A DNA stretch of 19,384 bases from M3007 sp037130425 (lineage in GTDB: Bacteria > Bacteroidota > Bacteroidia > Chitinophagales > Saprospiraceae), in the NCBI GenBank assembly GCA_037130425.1, contig JBAXTB010000072.1, positions 1 to 19,384 of the forward strand. Direction: 5' to 3'. This document shows positions 14,155 to 19,384 of the stretch, piece after piece (positions within the stretch are counted from its first letter, which is position 1; every line of letters begins with the position of its first letter). The notes under the pieces are model-generated. The model saw only the letters and a program-made list of their open reading frames with translations, was not told the DNA's origin and did no database searches. The position numbers and the translations under genes are program-made.

Positions 14155-17100
14155 ATGCGGCGTAAAATATTTGTACTTCAGTTCTTTTTGCTCCTTAGCA
14201 TGGCCGCCTACGGCCAAATGTATGTAGGAACAGATACCTTGTACGGTAATGAATGGATCAATTTTTCCAAGCAGTATTTCAAAATAAAGGTCGCAAACGA
14301 CGGTTTGTACCGAATTCCGGCTTCGACATTAACGGCTGCCGGCATTTCAGTTGACATGTTACCCGGCAGCGATTACAGGTTGTACCATAACGGCCGCCAA
14401 ACGCCCGTGTACATTTCCTCGCTCGACCAGCCTTTGGGCGCCGCAGATTACATTGAGTTTTATGGTCAAAAAAACCGCAACGAACTGGATCGGCATTTGT
14501 TTGAAAATCCGGAAGGGGAAAACCTGAATCCGCAGTACAGTTTGTTCAACGATACGGCGGCGTATTTTTTATGTTGGGACAATGTCGGAATCGGCGCGCG
14601 ATACATACCTGAACTCAATGATATTTCAAACCCTCCGGCCAAGGAGCCGTTTTGCTGGTTTTCTGATATTCGATTGAATACCAATACCTTAGTAAAACGA
14701 AAAGAATCAGATTACATCGCGCAATCCTGGTTCAACGGCGAGGGATTTTCAGAAAGCCCGACCGCAAATAGTTCCGTTCAACTCACGCCGGCTGGTTTAG
14801 TCGCTTCCGGGCCGGACGCCTCGTTGAATATCCGCTATGCCTCCGATTTGGGGCCGCATCTTCAGGTTATAAAACTCAATGACGTTGTTGCCGCAACCGA
14901 TAGTTTTTACAATTGGAAAATCAATCAACATCAGTTTCCGCTTTCATCAGCCACCCTGGCAAGTGGCGTGAAACTTGATCTGGTCGGTACCGTTTCTTCA
15001 ACTGACCGACATTCAATTAGTTATATCGAATTTCGTTATCCGCATTCCTTTGATGCCGCCAATGCAGGTCAATTCCTGTTTGAACTGCCCGCAGATAACA
15101 GCGCCACGGAGCGTTACCTTGAAGTCAGCGGTTTAAGCGATGGCGCAAATGCCGTTTTGCTTGATTTGACAACAAATCGGCGGTATTTGCCGGTCGTAGA
15201 AGGCAGTTTGTTAAAATTTAAAATTAAAAACAGTGCAGGTGCTCAGCCCTTGCAATTTATGATTTCGGGCGCGGGAACCCGTACAATCAATCAAATCAAT
15301 GCGGTCGTTTTTCGTGATTATTCCGCCTTAAACGGAAATTATATTATATTGAGCCACAAAAAACTCATGGCCCCAATCAGCCCAGGCGCTCAGTCGCCCA
15401 TTGAGGCTTACGCTGATTACCGATCCAGTATGCAGGGCGGCGGATACAAGGTAGTGACGGTTGATGTAGAAGAACTATACGAACAATTTGGCTACGGAGT
15501 GGCATTTCACCCCATGTCCATCCGGAATTTTACCCATTTTATCAAGAAAAAATGGCAAAATCCGGCCTATATGTTCATTGTTGGAAAAGGGTTGAATTAC
15601 GATAAATTCCGTACTTCCACTGCCCAGGCAACCAACAACGGCACGGTGTTTTTTGTCCCGGTGTATGGCACGCCCGGCACCGATTGGTCTTTTGTAATGC
15701 GCAAAGGCGGCATAAGTCCGCCACTTTTTGCTATAGGCCGCTTGGCGGTCACCAAACCTTTTGAAATCCAGGATTATTTGAATAAAGTCATGGAGCGGGA
15801 TGTCGCGCTGGCTGCTCCGGGCCAAAGTTTTGAAAACAAAGCCTGGACCAAGCGCATTGTGCATACCAGCGGCGGCGGCGATGCGGCGGAGCGCCAACTC
15901 ATCGCCGGGTACATTGATGATCTTACTTCCACCGTGGAGCAAGGTCGCATTGGGGCAGAGGTTGTTACGCTGTATAAAAACTCCAATGATCCCGTTCAAT
16001 CATCCGGTTACTCTAAATTGCAAGATGCCGTAAACCATGGCGTGTTTAACTGGATTATTTTCGGCCACTCATCGCCCACTGTGGTGGATTATGATATTGG
16101 TACGGCTACCGGTTTTCAAAACAACCCGCATTATCCGGTCATGTTGGTTTTGGGCTGTTATTCTGGTTTGGCCTCGCAAATTCCGAGAGGGCTTGGGGAA
16201 GATTACACACTGGCTCCGCACAGTGGCGCCATTAATTATATCGCTACTTGCAATTACGGACTGACCGACGCGCTGCATTATTTTGCCAAAACCTATTACG
16301 AACGTATGGGCGGCGCGCAATACGGAGCAAGCATCGGCAATATTTTAAAAGGCATTATTGATACGTCTTACACCAACCCGTCGTACAGCATTAGGGCGGT
16401 TTTGCACCAAATGGTACTGCAAGGCGATCCGGCTGTGATGATGCCCGGCCATCCTACGCCTGATTATACATTTGATAATCAATCGATTAAAGTAACCCCA
16501 AACCCGGTTACAATCAACGGTTCAAAGTTTAAAGTAGACTTTGATATTTTGAATTTAGGCGAAAATATACCTAAACCCGTCCAAATTCGAATCGAGCAAA
16601 AATGGCCGAACGACAGTATTCACGTTTTAGCCTTAGATACTATTGCGCCGCCCGCCTTTCGGCAAAAATACCATTATGAGTTTCCCGCTGATAAGGCAGC
16701 TACAGTCGGATACAATCGTTTGTTGTTGAAGGTCGATTCGGACAACCGCATTGCTGAGTTGCCTAATGAGGCCGAAAACAACAATGAGTTGCTGGATGGC
16801 GCCGGTAAAAAAGGCGTGGAGGTGTATTTTTATGCCGATGAGGTAACGCCGGTTTCCCCACCCAATTTTGCCATTATTCCAGATCCAAATCCTGTCATTC
16901 ATGCCTATGTGCCGTTTTCACCGGGCGCGCAAAGTCGTTTCTTGTTTGAAATGGACACGCTGGAATCGTATACAAGTCCGTATTTGCTCAAAAAGACGGT
17001 TATACACCCAGGCGGAAACATTGAATGGAAACCCGGCCGACCCCTGATTCCCGGAACCGTCATGTACTGGCGGGTTTCAAATGATACGCTGATTGACAAC

Positions 17101-19230
17101 AAAATCGTTTGGCAAAGCAGTTCTTTTGTGTACATTGATAGTACATCCGTGGGTTGGAACCAATCGCATTATGGCCAATTTATCCAAAACTCCCTGAACT
17201 TATTGGACTCCGTTCCCGCGCATCGGATCATTGATTTTACGATCAACCAGACCAATGCGGTTGTTAAAGTAGCGTACAGAGGTAAAGGTTTTTTCCCCGG
17301 TTTGACAAACGGGTTTGATGAGGGCTTTTTGAGCGATTTTCAATGGGGAAACCAGGCAGGCGGCCGCGCAGGGGTGGCTTTAATGCTGGAAGATCCCAGC
17401 ACCGGGCACGTTATTTACAACCCGGTAAACGGCCCTTACAATCCGTCGCCCGATACAAAACGTTCCTTTTTCTTTTTCGAAACCAAGGATTCGCTGCAAC
17501 GCCTTGCGTTGATGAATTTTATTCAAAATGAAATACCCGATAAAGCAACGGTCGGACTATTTACCGTGCTTACCGCGAGCGACCAGGTGGGTTATGCTCC
17601 AAAATCATGGGCAAAGGATTCTTTAATCTTTGGAAAAAATCTGTTCCAGGTTTTTGAATCGCTAAACGCAAAAAAAATCAGGTCGCTGGCCAATTACAGC
17701 CCTGTTTCGCCGGCTTATGGACTCATATTCAGAAAAGGAGATCCGAGTTTTGAAGCCTTGGAAACCTTGGTCACGAGTCCGGATTCTTTCTCAACGATTC
17801 GAAAAGACTTCCCGGCAAAATGGTTTACCGGCAGCATGGAAACCTCGTTAATCGGCCCTGCAAAACATTGGAAATCATTGAGTTGGGCCCGCGATGCTTT
17901 TGATAATCCAAATGAAAAAGCCGATTTATATTTGTATGGTGTTCGGTCAAACGCTCAAGATACCTTGCTGTTCAGCCTGCAACAACCTGGCGACACGACG
18001 CTTGCTCAGATCAATGCCGGAACATTCCCGTTCCTGAAAGTGCGTTACCAGACAACCGATTCGCTCCGCCACAGTTCGGCGAGTTTGAAAAAACTGCGGG
18101 TCTTGTACGGCGCTTACCCGGAAGGTAGTTTGGATCCGGCTGTATTTGCAAGTTTTTATAAGGATACGCTGGATCAAGGAGAGGCTTTACATGCTTCCTT
18201 AGCATTTACCAATATTTCTGCGTCGCCGATGGATTCCTTATTGGTGCGTTTTCGTATAGAAAATAGCACAGGGCAAAAAGATATTTATCGAAAATTTAAA
18301 GTGTTGAATCCCGGCGACAGCGCGCACGTTTCCGTTACGGCGCCGACCATCAATAGCGCGCACGTTTCCGTTACGGCGCCGACCATCAATTTGAAAGGCG
18401 ATCAACGCCTGCTCATTGATGCCAATCCGGACCATGCGCAACCGGAATTGTTCCACGGTAACAACATTTATATCCGGTCATTTTACGTTAAACCCGACCG
18501 ACGCAATCCCGTTTTGGATGTTACCGTTGACGGAACGCATATCATGGACGGCGATTTGATTTCACCTAAGCCCGAAATGGTCGTCAGTGTCAAGGACGAT
18601 AACGCTTATTTAGCTATTACGGATACTTCGGCCATTTCATTGCGCATCACTTATCCCGACGGTTCTTCTAAACCTTTGTTATTCAGCGATCCACAGTTGT
18701 TGTTTATACCCGCTGACCCGACGGCCTTGCCGAAAAAAAATGTAGCCAAATTAGAATGGCGCCCCGTTTTTACCCAGGATGGCGAATACAAACTTTCAGT
18801 CATTGGCCGCGATGCCTCCGGGAATACGGCTGGTAATTTGGAATATGCGATCAACTTTAAAGTCATTACAAAATCGTCGATTTCAAATATACTGAATTAC
18901 CCGAATCCATTTTCAACCAATACCTGCTTTGTCTACACCATGACCGGGGCTGAAACGCCCACACATTTCAGAATTCGGATTATGACGGTAAGCGGTAAGG
19001 TGGTGCGTGAAGTTACGGAATCGGAATTCGGGCCTTTGCAAGCGGGCACGCATCAAAGTAATTTTTGTTGGGATGGGAAAGACGAATTCGGCGATCAATT
19101 GGCGAACGGCGTTTATTTGTATCGACTTACAGCCAAAAAAGCAGACGGCAGCGACTTTGAATTTTTTGAACAAGATCAAATAGACGCAATGTTCAAACAC
19201 GGTTTCGGGAAAATGGTGTTAATGCGCTAA
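14155..19230 (+). CDS. porU2: PorU2-like type IX secretion C25 (gingipain-family) protease/sortase
   Basis: This is a 1691-residue exported protein. MRRKIFVLQFFLLLSMAAYGQ is the signal peptide; an ATG at 14113 would add 14 residues and falls within the promoter boxes. The N-terminal region starts WINFSKQYFKIKVANDGLYRI, typical of T9SS PorU2 proteins. The C25 peptidase domain spans about residues 395-770. It has SIRNFTHFIKKKWQNPAYMF, then IIFGHSSP with His638 and LVLGCYSG with Cys668 as the probable catalytic pair, 30 residues apart (33 in gingipain RgpB). CARDB-like and FN3-like beta domains follow (from about 780 and again about 1340-1420). The C-terminus is an Ig-like plus FlgD-like domain (NYPNPFSTNT, CWDGKDEFGDQLANGVYLYRL). 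PorU cleaves T9SS signal domains at the outer membrane and attaches cargo; the PorU2 role is less defined. An exact 36-bp duplication lies at 18319-18390. The gene stands alone, with no other por genes here. Confidence 0.88.
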   Translation: MRRKIFVLQFFLLLSMAAYGQMYVGTDTLYGNEWINFSKQYFKIKVANDGLYRIPASTLTAAGISVDMLPGSDYRLYHNGRQTPVYISSLDQPLGAADYIEFYGQKNRNELDRHLFENPEGENLNPQYSLFNDTAAYFLCWDNVGIGARYIPELNDISNPPAKEPFCWFSDIRLNTNTLVKRKESDYIAQSWFNGEGFSESPTANSSVQLTPAGLVASGPDASLNIRYASDLGPHLQVIKLNDVVAATDSFYNWKINQHQFPLSSATLASGVKLDLVGTVSSTDRHSISYIEFRYPHSFDAANAGQFLFELPADNSATERYLEVSGLSDGANAVLLDLTTNRRYLPVVEGSLLKFKIKNSAGAQPLQFMISGAGTRTINQINAVVFRDYSALNGNYIILSHKKLMAPISPGAQSPIEAYADYRSSMQGGGYKVVTVDVEELYEQFGYGVAFHPMSIRNFTHFIKKKWQNPAYMFIVGKGLNYDKFRTSTAQATNNGTVFFVPVYGTPGTDWSFVMRKGGISPPLFAIGRLAVTKPFEIQDYLNKVMERDVALAAPGQSFENKAWTKRIVHTSGGGDAAERQLIAGYIDDLTSTVEQGRIGAEVVTLYKNSNDPVQSSGYSKLQDAVNHGVFNWIIFGHSSPTVVDYDIGTATGFQNNPHYPVMLVLGCYSGLASQIPRGLGEDYTLAPHSGAINYIATCNYGLTDALHYFAKTYYERMGGAQYGASIGNILKGIIDTSYTNPSYSIRAVLHQMVLQGDPAVMMPGHPTPDYTFDNQSIKVTPNPVTINGSKFKVDFDILNLGENIPKPVQIRIEQKWPNDSIHVLALDTIAPPAFRQKYHYEFPADKAATVGYNRLLLKVDSDNRIAELPNEAENNNELLDGAGKKGVEVYFYADEVTPVSPPNFAIIPDPNPVIHAYVPFSPGAQSRFLFEMDTLESYTSPYLLKKTVIHPGGNIEWKPGRPLIPGTVMYWRVSNDTLIDNKIVWQSSSFVYIDSTSVGWNQSHYGQFIQNSLNLLDSVPAHRIIDFTINQTNAVVKVAYRGKGFFPGLTNGFDEGFLSDFQWGNQAGGRAGVALMLEDPSTGHVIYNPVNGPYNPSPDTKRSFFFFETKDSLQRLALMNFIQNEIPDKATVGLFTVLTASDQVGYAPKSWAKDSLIFGKNLFQVFESLNAKKIRSLANYSPVSPAYGLIFRKGDPSFEALETLVTSPDSFSTIRKDFPAKWFTGSMETSLIGPAKHWKSLSWARDAFDNPNEKADLYLYGVRSNAQDTLLFSLQQPGDTTLAQINAGTFPFLKVRYQTTDSLRHSSASLKKLRVLYGAYPEGSLDPAVFASFYKDTLDQGEALHASLAFTNISASPMDSLLVRFRIENSTGQKDIYRKFKVLNPGDSAHVSVTAPTINSAHVSVTAPTINLKGDQRLLIDANPDHAQPELFHGNNIYIRSFYVKPDRRNPVLDVTVDGTHIMDGDLISPKPEMVVSVKDDNAYLAITDTSAISLRITYPDGSSKPLLFSDPQLLFIPADPTALPKKNVAKLEWRPVFTQDGEYKLSVIGRDASGNTAGNLEYAINFKVITKSSISNILNYPNPFSTNTCFVYTMTGAETPTHFRIRIMTVSGKVVREVTESEFGPLQAGTHQSNFCWDGKDEFGDQLANGVYLYRLTAKKADGSDFEFFEQDQIDAMFKHGFGKMVLMR
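18319..18390 (+). repeat. Exact tandem 36-bp duplication inside the PorU2-like gene
   Basis: Positions 18319-18354 and 18355-18390 are identical over all 36 bases and keep frame, producing SAHVSVTAPTIN twice in a row. The identity ends exactly at the unit borders. Absence of any silent difference points to a recent duplication. It falls in a beta-strand-rich, CARDB-like region near a domain edge. Confidence 0.95.
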
Positions 19231-19245
19231 ACTGTTGAAAATTAA

Positions 19246-19384
19246 GTAACTATTTAGCATATTCTAAAAATCCCGAAGGGATTATATGTTTATAGTTCAG
19301 GTGGGGCAAAATGCCCCAATCCTGAAAGGATTGTATGTAAAAACGCCATAAAACACATATAATCCCTTCGGGATTTTTTTGATG
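19246..19384. mobile_element. Non-autonomous palindromic element (MITE-like), copy B, cut by the window end
   Basis: This is a second member of the family seen at 4183-4384, starting 15 bp after the PorU2-like stop. The end GTAACTATTTA (19246-19256) equals the right inverted repeat of copy A exactly. Hairpin cores AATCCCGAAGGGATT, AATCCTGAAAGGATT and AATCCCTTCGGGATT follow in the same order and orientation. The last bases, TTTTTTTGATG, match copy A up to 11-15 bases before its right end, so only the terminal repeat is missing. Copy B lacks the internal duplication of copy A and is about 80% identical elsewhere, so the two are not recent twins. Placed straight after a gene, its hairpins followed by a T run could also end transcription. 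Confidence 0.75.

Overview
The window looks like chromosomal DNA of a Bacteroidota bacterium, most likely from the Saprospiria (Saprospiraceae/Haliscomenobacter/Lewinella type). This placement rests on protein style, not on a marker gene. The evidence is a type B (CHU_C-like) C-terminal sorting domain for the type IX secretion system (T9SS), a large PorU2-like C25 protease, a lamin-tail-domain surface protein, a NA37 nucleoid protein of Bacteroidota type, and AT-rich gene starts without Shine-Dalgarno sites, two of them preceded by TTTG/TAnnTTTG-type promoter boxes. No rRNA, tRNA, CRISPR array or phage gene was seen.

Layout. (1) 1-3440 (+) is the 3' part of a giant repetitive surface adhesin with a T9SS type B signal. 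(2) 3441-3673 is intergenic and carries a perfect 95-bp palindrome between convergent genes. (3) 7407-3674 (-) holds three same-strand genes: glucose-6-phosphate isomerase, a fused double-ATPase peptide-type ABC protein overlapping it by 1 nt, and a DUF1648 membrane protein. A 202-bp non-autonomous palindromic element with terminal inverted repeats and an 8-bp target duplication sits between the last two. (4) An SH3-domain lipoprotein (-) and a lamin-tail surface protein (+) diverge at 8572/8637. (5) A NA37 nucleoid-associated protein (-) abuts the lamin-tail gene stop to stop. (6) A GT4 glycosyltransferase (+) diverges from it and appears to lack any ATG/GTG/TTG start that keeps its first beta strand. 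It ends overlapping a solitary DUF433 gene (-). (7) 14155-19230 (+) encodes a 1691-residue PorU2-like protein with an intact His/Cys pair. (8) A second copy of the palindromic element begins at 19246 and runs off the window.

How the genes fit together: the adhesin, the lamin-tail protein and the PorU2-like protease all belong to the T9SS/cell-surface programme, as two cargo proteins and one sortase-like enzyme. The remaining genes are housekeeping (pgi, NA37 protein) or accessory (ABC ATPase, GT4, DUF433). The least ordinary features are the mobile element, whose insertion can be reversed on paper to restore a compact three-gene operon, the uninterrupted 47-bp-arm palindrome, the non-canonical glycosyltransferase start, and an exact 36-bp in-frame duplication in the PorU2-like gene. 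I found no convincing new multi-gene system.
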